Part shown: positions 46,412 through 58,335 of the stretch, piece by piece | How the letters are laid out: the number at the start of each line of letters is the position of its first letter | Numbering within the stretch: position 1 is the stretch's first letter | From: Dallia pectoralis | Taxonomy: Eukaryota > Chordata > Actinopteri > Esociformes > Umbridae | Length of the DNA stretch: 64,000 nucleotides | NCBI GenBank assembly: GCA_029465975.1 | Contig: CM055736.1 | Coordinates: 10,790,707-10,854,706, forward strand | Direction: 5' to 3' | Made by a program: the position numbers and the translations under genes | The notes under the pieces: generated by a model | The model's input: only the letters and a program-made list of their open reading frames with translations | What the model was told of the DNA's origin: nothing | The model's database searches: none

Positions 46412-47349
46412 CATCACAGCGGCCAATAGTGTTCTGCATTGCAGATTGGTTCACTTTCAAAAGAGCACGTCCACCCCGGCCGATTCAGACAACGTGTGAC
46501 AGAAAACGATGTTCATCCCTACTGGTTTTAATACGATCTGAATCCCTTTAGATGCAAGCCATAACCTTAATCTCAATGCTTTTAACCTTGCCATTCTCCT
46601 CCTCTCCATCTCATTCTCTCTCTCTTTCCTCTCTCCCTCCTTCCTCTCACTCCCCTCTCTGATGAGTCTTTATCTTGCGGCCCACCTTTCCACAGCGCCG
46701 CCTTCCCAATCGCGAGTATCGCCCGTAATTATCTGTCTGTATTCCCCCTCCTCGACCTATCGGACGCGTTCATCTCGGCCCTGGAATTATACGCGACTCG
46801 GCCGGGCGCGAGAGCTCCCACGAGAGAGCAACAGAGGAAGAGGAGGACGACGAAGGGGAACGACGAGAGAAAGGGAAAAAAGCGGCGAGCGGGCCCGCGT
46901 CGGTCGAAGACAAATCTGCCGTGTCAGAGTTTGCAGATTGCCGAGGCCTGGCTGGGAAGACCCGCATCTCTAGAAGCAGGACCCTGCATGCACCTTTAGA
47001 TGGAATTACTGTGTATTGCAGTCTCTATCTGCCATCCACACTGTATCCGTCGCCTCGTTTCATACGTCTCCCCGCGGCCGAACGCGTAGCACGGCCGCGG
47101 TCCCGCGCAAAGTCAAAGTCGCGACCTTCCTCTCTGGCGCCGTCACACGCGGCCCATTGTGCCAATAAGAAAAGCAATTCATAACTTATCCCTCCATCTC
47201 AATGTCAAGTCTTTTTCGGAGGTGTACTATTATGTCTGTTTCTCAGACACCCGGCGTTAATTAACTTGGCGCATCGTCGTCTGCTTGCCGTCCCTACATT
47301 CACCACCCCGCGCATTCGTTCAGGAACGAATAATAGCGGACTGGGAGGC
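46412..47349. other. Unique, CpG-rich sequence
   Basis: CpG density is high at about 46680-46930 and 47050-47155, with a CT-rich stretch at 46600-46660. Open frames here are Arg/Ser-rich with no domain. It could be a CpG island or a young unmethylated region. No exon or start site can be placed. Confidence 0.4.
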
Positions 47350-47406
47350 GCACACGCACACGCGCACACACGCACGCACGCAAACACACACGCGTGCACA
47401 CGCACG
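47350..47406. repeat. CA/CG alternating tract
   Basis: CACACGCACACGCGCACAC-type run with GCACGCACGCAAAC words. Purine-pyrimidine alternation favours Z-DNA. Confidence 0.9.
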
Positions 47407-49335
47407 GCACACAACCCATTTCCTCTCCAAGTTGTGAGAGCAACAGAATGTGCTGCGGGAAGAGGGATGTTGGGAAAGAGGAAGAAAAGAAGGATATGAA
47501 AGGTTTTAATGAAGACGACGTGTGAATGTGGATTCAATGGGGAGGTCAGATAAGGCATTAAGCGGGAGGGAGGGTGACGTCGTCTCGTCGGGCTGCCTCT
47601 TTAGGAGGAGACGAACGGAGGAGCGCCAGACGAATAGAGGAGCGTCAGACTAGAACGCCGATCCCCACCTTTCATCACGGAGCGGGAACACTCGTCTGAT
47701 ACGAGGGGGACCATTTACCTGGAGCCTTTATGGCATTCATATTTAAATTCCTTGTCAAAAGTCAAAGACAACAGACGTATCCCTGTTTAAAACGTCACAT
47801 TTCATAAAGCATGTTGAACATTACAGTTCTCAGTAATCATATTTTCTCGTTCAATTTGCATCTCTCGCGTTACGGCTCGATTTTTCGTACGTTTACTGTC
47901 GACGTTTGAACTCTTTTTGTTCGTTCACGTTGTCCAGTGTTGGTCGTGAAGTCATTTTCGGATAGTTACTTAAGCAAATATTGTCTTATAGATCTAAGAA
48001 TCGGATTGGTCGGTTCAAGGTTAGAGGTCAAGTAGGTTATCCCCTCAATCCTCGATACTCTTTGAAGAAAGAGTTGACCTTCGCTATTCAAAACAAGAAC
48101 TAGCTCTGAAAATCCGGCAGCAGAACCTCAAAGAGATAATTCCACAAAATATGCATATTCATTACCTGTGGCTATGTTTATCCTTGGATGTCAAGCACGA
48201 TGTGGATCTATTCCTCTTGCTCAAATTTCCATATTTGTTTTAATTAAAAAACCCAGCCGAATATAGTTGTAGGTGATGGCTATTATGAATATCCTTCCAA
48301 AATCCTCATGTATAAAATTAGTGTCTCTGTTTATGAAGTCTTTTCTTTCTCGTCTTTTTTGAACCCGCGAGTAATAAATTATACACACTCGTGCAGCTAG
48401 ACTGAGAAGCCATATCTTTTTAATTTTCTAAACGTATTGCATTGCTCTGAACGCGGATTCAAAACACTAATTCATTTGTATTTGATCATTTGCCCTATTT
48501 CACGCAGTGACATAAGTGCAATTTTTTCTTTTAAACTTTGCACTGTACGCGCAAGTTTAATTAAGAGAAAACTCCAAATATTATCAACATGGTGAATTGT
48601 AGGGCTATTAAAAATATATACGTTTTAACATGACTGTGGGGGTCTTTATCTTCCACACCCTCCACTTCCCTCTCTGTCTTGCCTTCTTTCTCCCAACAAC
48701 TTCAAGAATGGCAGACTGGAAAACTGGCAAGGAACGATTGCTTGGGGAAGTATACATTTCCAGTTAATTTTTCATTGACCTGGAAAAGGGATTGTGAAAG
48801 ACCATGGAGAAGTTAAACCGTAATGAAAAATAGCTAATGCACCTTCATCCGCCAGTGTAACTGAACGCCTTTCTCTGCTGTCTCAACTGTCTCCCTGCTC
48901 CGAGCCACCAGGCTGCTTTCACAGTCCTACATTAGGACCCCTTTTGAACTAAATTGCTCTTAAATCACGATTGACAGACGGTTCCCTTTTCGGTCACCCT
49001 GTGTGCAGTGCGTTTTACGCATGTTTGTAGAAACAAATACAATCCCTCTTGTTAAGCCCCATGCTGGTGTACAGCAGCTGAGAGACCCGCCTTCCGTGTC
49101 CTAAATACCCAGCGTACACTTGCGTTCACAACTCCAGATGCCAGCATTATCTGCTCGAAGCGAAGACCGCGTTTTCTCGCTTTTCTTCTTGTCGCACCTT
49201 GCTTCCGGCAATTTAAGCGTCCCTGTCGGTCACATCCCTTCAGGAAGTTGTTGTTGCTATGGAGTTACTTCCCTTGGTCCGCATTTGGAGTTTCCCCTCT
49301 GTAGCACCAGAGTGACCGAACCAAAGGGGTAAGGC
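47407..49335. other. Unique sequence, AT-rich in the middle
   Basis: 47740-48650 is AT-rich and not simple-repeat. No gene recognised. A weak candidate region for conserved non-coding DNA. Confidence 0.5.
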
Positions 49336-49460
49336 TATAACCATTGTTCACTGAAAGGGAACATGGCGCCACAGCTTTTAGGCCACACGGTACGATGTCG
49401 TTTGTTTTTACGGATACGCGCCTCGCTTTCTCCCTCAGGGAACAAAGGTTCGAGTTATAA
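49336..49460. repeat. Imperfect inverted repeat, foldback-like
   Basis: The left arm TATAACCATTGTTCACTGAA (49336 on) pairs with the right arm TCCCTCAGGGAACAAAGGTT (49431 on, continuing CGAGTTATA) after allowing a few mismatches and a short gap. The ends facing the flanks are TATAAC and GTTATA. About 70 bases lie between the arms. The arm sequence reminds me of GGGAACAAAGGTTA words in dispersed teleost repeats, so this may be a degraded non-autonomous element. Confidence 0.6.
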
Positions 49461-51563
49461 CACATGGTTTGGCATAGTCCTGTTCTGTGGTAAATCGATA
49501 ATTCAAGTTTGAATTAAGTTTGAAATTACTCCAACACTCGCTCGACCATCAATGGTGAGTAATTTAATTGAACTAAAATAACTTTATTCAGAACTTTAAC
49601 GCCTAGCTGTGTATGACCTTTCTGTCGGGCCTTCGTGTTGTGTTTTAGTAGAGCACAGTGGAAACCCGGGTAGACAGTTGTGCAGGTTGTGTCTGTGTTC
49701 CTCGTGGCTAAACCAGGGCAGACACGAGAGGCCCGTCTACTTTAGCGAGCCTACGAGCTTGTATCACAGCAAAAATCTCACCTGTATCCTGCCTTTAGCC
49801 GCTAACACCAAACTACCGTAACACAGAAAGGAGACAGTAGAAAAGTCTGCATACGCCATACTATCTGGCCACAAGACAAAACATGTTCACATTTGCTCGT
49901 TCCGGACTGCCATTGTTTCCTGGACAAGCAGCAGTTTAGCCAAAGATATCAGCTGCGCCCGAAATGCATACAGAGGGCCTCTGTCCTACTTTGTAAAACC
50001 GAGCATTTTGTTTCAGTGAAATTATCCTGAATCTAAATGGCTGGTAATGAATACACAGTATATCTCTGTTCAGACCAACCTCAGGTCACACTTATTGGAG
50101 AAACCCAAGTAGGCCTCAGTAGATAATACAATACAGTATCAAACTTCTACCCCCCCCCCCACCCACCCAATCTGTCTTATGGGAAACAAAGAGATCACTG
50201 GGAGAACCGGCATCACTAAGACATAATTATTGTCAAACAGAAATCAGACTATGAATCGAATAGAGTTGCTGTTCAACGAGTGGCTCGTCTCCATTTCCTC
50301 AGGAAGCACTGATCTGCACTGACAGGAGCAGCTAGCCAGTTAGTTCCCATTTGGTCACTATCCCGAGGACCGGCACCACTTCAGCGGACCATCTTGTCCA
50401 TCCATCAGCAGGACAAAGAGATGAAGGGATTTTGGTTGGGCCACAAGCCCAGGAAATCATTTAACAGGACAATCGGAGTTCGGGAGTCTGATCCCAGCAC
50501 AGTCATTAGGGAAACCCGACCCGGGTCCCGGCCCATAGCGTTTCGTGTGTCTCTCATAGCCCGTTTTAGTTTCGGACACACTACAAATTGAGTGTCATCC
50601 CGAAGAACCCTAATCAGCCATTTTGGACATGAGTGGAGGAGGGCAGATCGCAGCAGCAGGGCGAGTGCGGGTTGGCTGGTTGAGGGACGTCCCCGCCGAC
50701 ATGGGGGCCAATCAGGTGACAGCGTGGTCGGACCTGAAGGGGGCGGGCCTCCGGTTTACAGGAGGCGATGGAGAGTGACAGATAAAAAATGAATTAGCCT
50801 GACTGATTGAATGTGAGGCCCTAATTCTTCTATCCAACTCTCTCCCTTCACGCTCCCTTCAACCCCCACCCCCCCACCCCCCCACGACCTCCAACTCAAC
50901 ACCTTCTCTCTCCACTCTCTCGTTCTTCTCCCTTTCTTATTCCGGTTTCGATCCTCGCCTCACGGGTCTTTTGTGCGGCGAATTGGTTTTCACATGTTAT
51001 TTCTTTCTGCCGCTTTCAGTCTTTCTTTATGAGTGCGCGATTAAAATCGCCCGGATCGCTTAGCAATGATGCCTTTTGTCTTCCCCAACCCAACTCGTGC
51101 TCCCAGTCAGAGGGCTTACAGCACTACATCTAAGAGTGATCATATAATAGGATTCCCACACGTTCCCAACTGGGAATACGGGTCCCCATATTTAGAGGCT
51201 TAAATACATGCATATGTATAAATTAAAGAACGAGAGCACTGTTCGGAGAGCTTTAAAATAAAACCAATGTATTTAACTTTTGAGGAAGTAAATACCGTTG
51301 GAGGGAGTTCTGGCATTAGGACGGATATGTAATAGAAATGGGTATTCATAACAGGAATACGGTGGGATCTGCTTTACCTTGACTCCAAGACAATAGAGAT
51401 CTGAACACTTTCACTGATTCTCAACGTTCAACTATTATGAGTGAATTATTTGACAGAGCAAGATGGTTTAACTTGAGTTAGAATGTGAATGCCTGTAATG
51501 TGTCAAAGATGCTTATCAAATATTCAACTACAAACACAAGTACAAAAGTTAGATATATCTGGT
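49461..51563. other. Unique sequence, 2.1 kb without a gene
   Basis: Contains C11 at 50150-50160 and an ACCCCC-type C-rich patch at about 50861-50884. No exon or transposon recognised. Confidence 0.55.
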
Positions 51564-51619
51564 GCACACACACACACACACAAGCAGTGTTTGTGTGTGT
51601 GTATGTGTATGTGTGTGTC
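51564..51619. repeat. CA run and GT run, facing each other
   Basis: (CA)n at 51564-51582 and GT-rich DNA at 51589-51619. The two runs are complementary and could form a hairpin. Confidence 0.92.
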
Positions 51620-51630
51620 TGCGCAGCACG

Positions 51631-52089
51631 GAGATGTTTCTAACATGTAGAGCGCGGAGGTGTTTCTAACGTGTAGAGCGCGGAGATGTTTCTAACATGT
51701 AGAGCGCGGAGATGTTTCTAACATGTAGAGCGCGGAGGTGTTTCTAACGTGTAGAGCGCGGAGATGTTTCTAACATGTAGAGCGTGGAGATGTTTCTAAC
51801 ATGTAGAGCGCGGAGATGTTTCTAACATGTAGAGCGCGGAGATGTTTCTAACATGTAGAGCGTGGAGATGTTTCTAACATGTAGAGCGTGGAGATGTTTC
51901 TAACATGTAGAGCGCGGAGATGTTTCTAACATGTAGAGCGTGGAGATGTTTCTAACATGTAGAGCGTGGAGATGTTTCTAACATGTAGAGCGTGGAGATG
52001 TTTCTAACATGTAGAGCGCGGAGATGTTTCTAACATGTAGAGCGTGGAGATGTTTCTAACATGTAGAGCGTGGAGATGTTTCTAACATG
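51631..52089. repeat. 26-bp minisatellite, about 18 copies
   Basis: Unit GAGATGTTTCTAACATGTAG plus AGCGCG. In at least two copies (51657 and 51735) GAGATG becomes GAGGTG together with AACATG to AACGTG, so the two changes travel as one variant unit. AGCGCG changes to AGCGTG mainly in the right half, the C-to-T direction expected from CpG methylation decay. Confidence 0.97.
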
Positions 52090-52521
52090 AATCACAAACA
52101 ATAACACGGTTTAAAACATCTCAAAAACATCTGGTACACAGTTTATTGTTGCACAAGCGATGGCAGACCAGAGATACTACCAAGATTATTAAGAAATGAC
52201 CCCCTCCTTACCTCCATCTCCGCTTTTGCCTGGTTAAAACTATGGCCAAAAGATATGTTAACTTATCCTAAGAAAATACACCTCAGAAATATATTATAGT
52301 CCAAAGATCAGCTCGATTGGGGTCGAGGTCTGTGGACCGACAGGACATTCTCTGTACTCTGAACTGATCTGAGACAATACATCCTTTGTGACAGGACGCA
52401 TTATTCTGTTGGAAGTATCCATGACGGATGCCTCGGGTCAGCGAAAATGTCCCAACATGCAGCGGGGGTTCAAACGTTTCTCAAATGGTATCAAGGGACC
52501 TTAAATGTGCCTGGCACACTG
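52090..52521. other. Unique sequence
   Basis: No feature recognised. Confidence 0.55.
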
Positions 52522-52831
52522 TCCCCCACACGTTCCCCCACACGGTCGTCCACACGTTCCCCCACACCGTCGTCCACACGGTCGTCCCCCACACGGTCAT
52601 CCCCCACACGGTCGTCCCCCACACGGTCGTCCCCCACACGGTCGCCCCCGCACGGTCGTCCCCCGCACAGTCGCCCCCACACGGTCGTCCCCACAAGGTC
52701 GTCCCCACACAGTCGTCCCCCAACACGGTCATCCCCACACGGTCGTCCCCCAACACGGTCGTCCCCCAACACGGTCGTCCCCCAACACGGTCGTCCCCCA
52801 CATGGTCGTCCCCCACACGGTCCCCCCCCCA
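52522..52831. repeat. 14-16-bp CACACGGTCGTCCCC minisatellite
   Basis: About 20 copies of CCCCCACACGGTCGT with length differences of one or two bases, mostly in the C run. Because the unit length varies, all frames are open in turn (Arg-Ser-Ser-Pro or Gly-Asp-Asp-Arg-Val-Gly patterns). The minus strand carries regularly spaced runs of four or five G. Confidence 0.95.
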
Positions 52832-53637
52832 CAATAATGACAATCCAAACATTTATGACTCTAGAACTGTAACGCATGACATATAGAAAGTACATCCACC
52901 TTGTACACTAACGCCCAATGTGGACAGGAACAGAAACAACCAATGAACACACAGGTCTAAGGTGACAACAGGGACAAGAAAAACAGGAACCAGCTCGACA
53001 TGCCAACGGCAAAGACCATGATTAATTAGCTGCTGTAATGAAAACTCATACAGTACTCAGGGCACCTTACAATTAGCATTGGCCTAACGAGTGGAATCGC
53101 CAGTGCTCATCCATGGTCCTTATGCAGTCACAGACCGAGAGACAAAGAAAGATGGAGAGGGAATAAGATCAAACATTCCCGCTTGTGACCGGGTTTGAAC
53201 TTACAGAAATTCTCTTTTTTATTCGCTTTACGATTTTACACAGATTCATTCAAAATGAATCAGTCTGGTTCGATTCAAGTGAAAACCAGTTTTATTTTGT
53301 TTATATGGATTGCTAAAAGCAAGCACTGCTGCGAGGTGGTTGTTGGTTATATCAGCCCGGTCATTACAGCGCATTTAGCGCAGGACCACAGAACGACCAA
53401 GAAATCCTTTGGAACACGATCAGGACATATCATAGAGTAAAACAATATGTCCTCTCACTGACAACGTGTTCTAACATACAGAGAGACGGACATAGGTATC
53501 TGTAAAATGCTATTAAAACACTATTTGGTAAATTGGAGGGAAAATTGTGTGAAAGGATAAACAGTTGTGTAGTAACGCAGTCATTATTGTGCACATGAAA
53601 GCTTCGCCATATCTTTAAATACGGACTGTTATTTCGC
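52832..53637. other. Unique sequence
   Basis: No exon recognised. Confidence 0.55.
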
Positions 53638-53662
53638 GCGCGTGTGTGTGTGTCTGTGTGTC
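53638..53662. repeat. CG/GT alternating microsatellite
   Basis: GCGCGCGTGTGTGTGTGTC-type run. Confidence 0.9.
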
Positions 53663-54725
53663 TTTTTCCGGGAATGGCGAGACGCACGCTGAGAGGAAAA
53701 ATCCAGGGTATTAATTACAAACTGATTAGCCGTTGCTTTGTGGAAGGCTGTATCATTTAATTGAAGGGAAAATAATGATCACAATTCCAGTAACTTCTAA
53801 TTAGAAAAACAACTCAAATCTGATCCTGTCTCCGTGATGCATGGGGAGACACACACTCAGTCAGACTGTGAAATAAATGTGCTGGCCAATTTCACTTAAT
53901 TTTCACTATGCGTGCATGTTCGTGTGCGCATGTGTGTGTGCTTTTTGTGTGTGCGTGGGTCTGTGTGTGTGTGTGTGTGAGATTCACAGACCCCCGACCC
54001 ATTGACTCGTCTGCTGAGGATTATATCGGTAGATATTACTTGAGAATCAATGGCACGCTTTCTCAATAGAGACACAGACACTGATCAGATAAACCCTGGG
54101 ATGTATACCAGCTGTTTCCCCGTGTTTACACTATCTGACGCCGCTCAAACAAACAGCACAAATAAGAAACAACACAGCAAGATGCCATCTCTACTTCCCT
54201 GCCTGTCAAACAGTGGAAGCTTGGAACGGAACCAGGAATCCCCCACCCCCTCCAAAAAAAATGACACGTGGACACACAACAGAAACACACACACACTTGT
54301 TCTTTGCAGAGACGACCTTTATACAATTTTTACGTACAGTTTACAAAAACTGGACAGGATGATGTCTCCAAATTAATCATTCTATTTCGCTAAACTAAAT
54401 TGAGTCTAAAGAAAAAAAAAATGCAGGACGGCCCAGACATCAGTGTTACCCAGTCTGACACTACCTCAGGTACACCTGAAGCTTAGCGCTTCTTAGGGCA
54501 ATAAGAGTGATTTGATGACATCATCAATGTCTTTATCGATGAAGATGAATAGCGCCGAAATGACAGGGTGTTTTTTCCCTCTGTCAGTACAGAACGTAAA
54601 GGATGGTGGATCTAGTTTGGCAAGGGGTTCATTAGCACTGATTTATCACTCTGTCTAGACGCTGTTTTCGTCTGTCTCTCTACAGGCAGATGCACAGTGA
54701 CCTGTGTCTGCGTGTCTGCGCACAT
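53663..54725. other. Unique sequence with GT runs
   Basis: GT-rich DNA at about 53921-53978. The block 53700-53810, with TAATTACAAACTGATTAGCC and TTTAATTGAAGGG words, is a weak regulatory candidate. No gene recognised. Confidence 0.45.
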
Positions 54726-54768
54726 GCGTGAGTGTGTGTGTGTGTGAGCGTGTGTGTGTGTGTGCGCG
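54726..54768. repeat. (GT)n microsatellite
   Basis: GT runs interrupted by GAGC, ending in GCGCGTGC. Confidence 0.93.
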
Positions 54769-54969
54769 TGCGGGCATATTGACGCTGTTCTTAATTGTCT
54801 TCAGTTTGGCTGTCAAAATGAACATTGTGTCACGGTCAGAGTGTGGGTGGTGATTTAGCTTCTTAATAAGCAGTAGCATTACAAGCCATTAGTCTCAACA
54901 GTGTAACAATATGGCTCAGACTGTGTGGACACACGGTAGCCTGTTAAAGGCTCGGTCGCACCTTTAAGG

Positions 54970-55374
54970 GAGAGAGACCGCTTGGCCATCGTGGACAAAT
55001 GGACAGATCCAGGGATAGAGACCGCTTGGCCATCGTGGACAAATTGACAGATCCAGGGATAGAGACCGCTTGGCCATCGTTGACAAATGGACAGATCCAG
55101 GGAGAGAGATCGCTTGGCCATCGTGGACAAATGGACAGATCCAGGGAGAGAGACCGCTTGGCCATCGGAGACAAATGGACAGATCCAGGGATAGAGACCG
55201 CTTGGCCATCGTGGACAAATGGACAGATCCAGGAAGAGAGACCGCTTGGCCATCGTGGACAGATGGACAGATCCAGGGAGAGAGACCGCTTGGCCATCGT
55301 GGACAAATTGACAGATCCAGGGAGAGAGACCGCTTGGCCATCGTGGACAAATTGACAGATCCAGGGAGAGAGAC
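54970..55374. repeat. 44-bp minisatellite, about 9 copies
   Basis: GACCGCTTGGCCATCGTGGA recurs every 44 bases (54976, 55020, 55064 and onward), followed by CAAATGGACAGATCCAGGGA. Variants include AAATTGAC for AAATGGAC and GGGATAGAG for GGGAGAGAG. Since 44 is not a multiple of 3, the array reads through several frames on both strands, giving long spurious frames. Confidence 0.97.
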
Positions 55375-55496
55375 TGAGTGGTAATCTGTGCTGGTGTGCC
55401 GAAAACAAACCGTGTTGCCACACACAAGGTCCAGCTTCCAAAAAACATAAAACGCTAGAGAATTGTCCTCGTGTTGGATGGGATGGGAAAAAACAA

Positions 55497-55560
55497 CACA
55501 CATGATACACATGGAACACACAGTACACACACACACACATACACACACACACACTAAACA
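55497..55560. repeat. CA-rich microsatellite
   Basis: CA runs interrupted by ATACAC and AGTACAC. Confidence 0.92.
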
Positions 55561-55766
55561 CACAATGCCTTCACATACACAAACAAAACAACAGCCGTAT
55601 ACGGCAATATAGCGCCAAAGGTACATGAACAAGCAATGAGCAATGAGCTGGGAGGCTGCGCCAGGTGGCAGGGGAACATCTCGGCTCGAAGAGAGAAGAG
55701 GAGAGGAGAGGGTCTTGGCTGGCCTTGAAAGCAGAAGTGACGGGCTGCAGCCGGCTGCAGTGACCA

Positions 55767-55898
55767 GGGCCAGGTTTGGATCCAGGCAGGGCCAGGTTTG
55801 GATCCAGGCAGGGCCGGGTTTGTATGCAGGCAGGGCCAGGTTTGGATCCAGGCAGGGCCGGTTTTGGATCCAGGCAGGGCCAGGTTTGGATCCAGGCA
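55767..55898. repeat. 22-bp minisatellite, 6 copies
   Basis: Six copies of GGGCCAGGTTTGGATCCAGG plus CA. The third has GTATGCAGG instead of GGATCCAGG. Most units contain the BamHI palindrome GGATCC. Confidence 0.96.
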
Positions 55899-56052
55899 AG
55901 TGAGGCAGGGGAACCCTTGAGGGGTTTCCTGGGCCGGCATGCAGAGGGATGGAGAAACTATGGCAGAACAGCTGCAGGGCTGTGGTCAGCCCTTCTGTAA
56001 CAGAGAATAATGGTCCACTGCTTATACCTGGACCTTTGTCTCTCACACCCAG

Positions 56053-56904
56053 ACTGGGGACCAATGCCCGGGTCTGGGCTGTGTTGTGTTTAGCACTGGG
56101 GACCAATGCCCGGGTCTGGGCTGTGTTGTGTTTAGCACTGGGGACCAATGCCCGGGTCTGGGCTGTGTTGTGTTTAGCACTGGGGACCAATGACCGGGTC
56201 TGGACTGTGTTTAGTACTGAGGACCAATGCCCGGGTCTGGGCTGTGTTGTGTTTAGCACTGGGGACCAATGCCCGGGTCTGGGCTGTGTTGTGTTTAGCA
56301 CTGGGGACCAATGCCCGGGTCTGGACTGTGTTTAGCACTGCGGACCAATGACCGGGTCTGGACTGTGTTTAGTACTGAGGACCAATGCCCGGGTCTGGGC
56401 TGTGTTGTGTTTAGCACTGGGGACCAATGCCCGGGTCTGGGCTGTGTTGTGTTTAGCACTGGGGACCAATGCCCGGGTCTGGACTGTGTTTAGCACTGCG
56501 GACCAATGACCGGGTCTGGACTGTGTTTAGTACTGAGGACCAATGCCCGGGTCTGGGCTGTGTTGTGTTTAGCACTGGGGACCAATGCCCGGGTCTGGGC
56601 TGTGTTGTGTTTAGCACTGGGGACCAATGCCCGGGTCTGGACTGTGTTTAGCACTGCGGACCAATGACCGGGTCTGGACTGTGTTTAGTACTGAGGACCA
56701 ATGCCCGGGTCTGGGCTGTGTTGTGTTTAGCACTGGGGACCAATGCCCGGGTCTGGGCTGTGTTGTGTTTAGCACTGGGGACCAATGCACGGGTCTGGAC
56801 TGTGTTTAGCACTGCGGACCAATGACCGGGTCTGGACTGTGTTTAGTACTGAGGACCAATGCCCGGGTCTGGGCTGTGTTGTGTTTAGCACTGAGGACCA
56901 ATGC
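56053..56904. repeat. 42/37-bp minisatellite organised as 158-bp higher-order repeat
   Basis: There are two basic units: a long one (42 bases) with GTCTGGGCTGTGTTGTGTTT and a short one (37 bases) with GTCTGGACTGTGTTTAG. After a start of three long units and one short unit, the order long-long-short-short (158 bases) repeats four times at 56216, 56374, 56532 and 56690, then a partial copy follows. The four blocks are almost identical. I see one change in the fourth (GCCCGGG to GCACGGG). Identical 60-codon open frames at 158-base spacing are a by-product. Confidence 0.97.
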
Positions 56905-56948
56905 AACAGCCAGCTGGCAAAAAGTCATGTGATAACAGACATGTGACA

Positions 56949-56991
56949 GATTGACGACAACAGACTGACGACAACAGACTGACGACAACAG
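56949..56991. repeat. 14-bp tandem repeat, 3 copies
   Basis: ACTGACGACAACAG repeated, the first copy beginning ATTGACG. Confidence 0.94.
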
Positions 56992-57634
56992 ACATTAGAG
57001 GCCATCTCTATGTTAACAAGTGTGTAAAGCTAAAATGGATTAAGGACAATTGTGTCTCCATTAGTCGGAGGTTCTGGCAGTTTTTATGAACACTCATGTT
57101 TTTGCAGGAAAAGTTGTTTTATATTCAGAATTATTTTGGTCAAATGCCTTCATGAATTCCTGATGAATCGAACGCTAACCCTTCCGGAGAAATGTTGCTT
57201 GTTTCGATAGCTTCGACACTGTATCAGAGACATGTCTAGGACTGGTTTCGTTGTCCTCCATCAGGTTAGAAAGGTAGGCTAATCCATCAGCACTAAGGGT
57301 GTTTCGATATTGCTCGCTGCACTTTAACCCGACAAGTTGATGACTTCCTATTTGCCGGTAAGCCACGCTCTCTTCCCACCTCTATTTCCCACTTTCTCTT
57401 TGCCCATTTCTCGCCGCCTCACAACAAACAAGTTCGGCCTCGCCCGTTTGGAAACTATCTTTAAGATAATCGAGAGGAGGGACTGGAAAAGAGAGAGAGA
57501 AAAGAGCAAGCAACCAAGACAGAGAAAAAAGGAAGAGAAAAATCCAGTGAATGACAGAGGTGAATTAAAGCGGGGTGCTGGTGAGGTATTTTGTCTGTCT
57601 GGAGACTGGGGGGTGGGGGGTGGAGATGGGGTGC
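56992..57634. other. Unique sequence
   Basis: No gene recognised. Purine-rich at 57470-57545. Confidence 0.55.
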
Positions 57635-57662
57635 GCACACACACACACACACACACACACAC
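57635..57662. repeat. (CA)n microsatellite
   Basis: Pure CA run following a GGGGTGGGGGG-type G-rich stretch. Confidence 0.96.
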
Positions 57663-58139
57663 GCGTAAGACGAACCAGGATGCGTGTAAACTGAGACGGA
57701 GGCTATTGGGGTCATTTTCACATGGAGTCTGGCTGGACTCCAAGCCTCAGCAGGGGTAAAGAGGGACTCGTGGAGAAGAGAGGGTGGAGAGGGGGAGGGA
57801 GTGAGAGGGGGAGGGGGCATAGCAGAGAGCCTCCTAATGGCCCGGCCTTTCACTGGGCCACACCGCACTGAGCCGTAATTGAAGGTAATTGTTGGGAAGA
57901 GCCTTCGCTCCGCCAAGCCACACAGCTCGGCCACTGTTTCCCCGTCCTGAGACGGACAGGTTGGGATGAGAGAGGGGAGCGGGGTGAGGGAGAGGGGGGA
58001 TTGGGGGATTACGTTACCCGCTCCAACCCCCCACCGTCGCTTACTGTCCAACACGCCATTTGTCCGGTAGCACAATCGCTGTATTTGTGTGCCACTAAAG
58101 GGACCAGGGAGGACGCTTCTACGTGGGCAGGCTCAGGTG
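57663..58139. other. Unique sequence with GA-rich patches
   Basis: GA-rich at 57770-57815 and 57965-58000. Between them, 57825-57930 is complex DNA (GCCGTAATTGAAGGTAATTG near 57873) and is a weak candidate regulatory element. Confidence 0.4.
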
Positions 58140-58335
58140 ACAGACAGACGGAGGGGGAGACAGACAGGGAGACGGGAAGACGGACGGTGAGACAGGAAGA
58201 CGAACGGTGAGACAGGAAGACGAACGGTGAGACAGGAAGACGGACGGTGAGACAGGAAGACGGACGGACGGCCGGTGAGACAGGAAGACGGACGGTGAGA
58301 CAGGGAGTTGGACGGGAAGACGGACGGGAAGACGG
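58140..58335. repeat. 20-bp minisatellite, about 9 copies
   Basis: Unit GACGGACGGTGAGACAGGAA, with GACGAACGG variants and a few shortened or extended copies toward the right. Confidence 0.94.

Noticed and set aside
54964..56301. 445-codon minus-strand frame spanning three different repeats
   Set aside because: It crosses the 44-bp, 22-bp and 42-bp arrays and a CA repeat. No part resembles a known protein, and the repeat units are open in several frames.
56311..56809. Three nearly identical 60-codon open frames, suggesting a small gene family
   Set aside because: They are spaced exactly 158 bases apart and lie inside the higher-order repeat; the frames follow from the repeat period.
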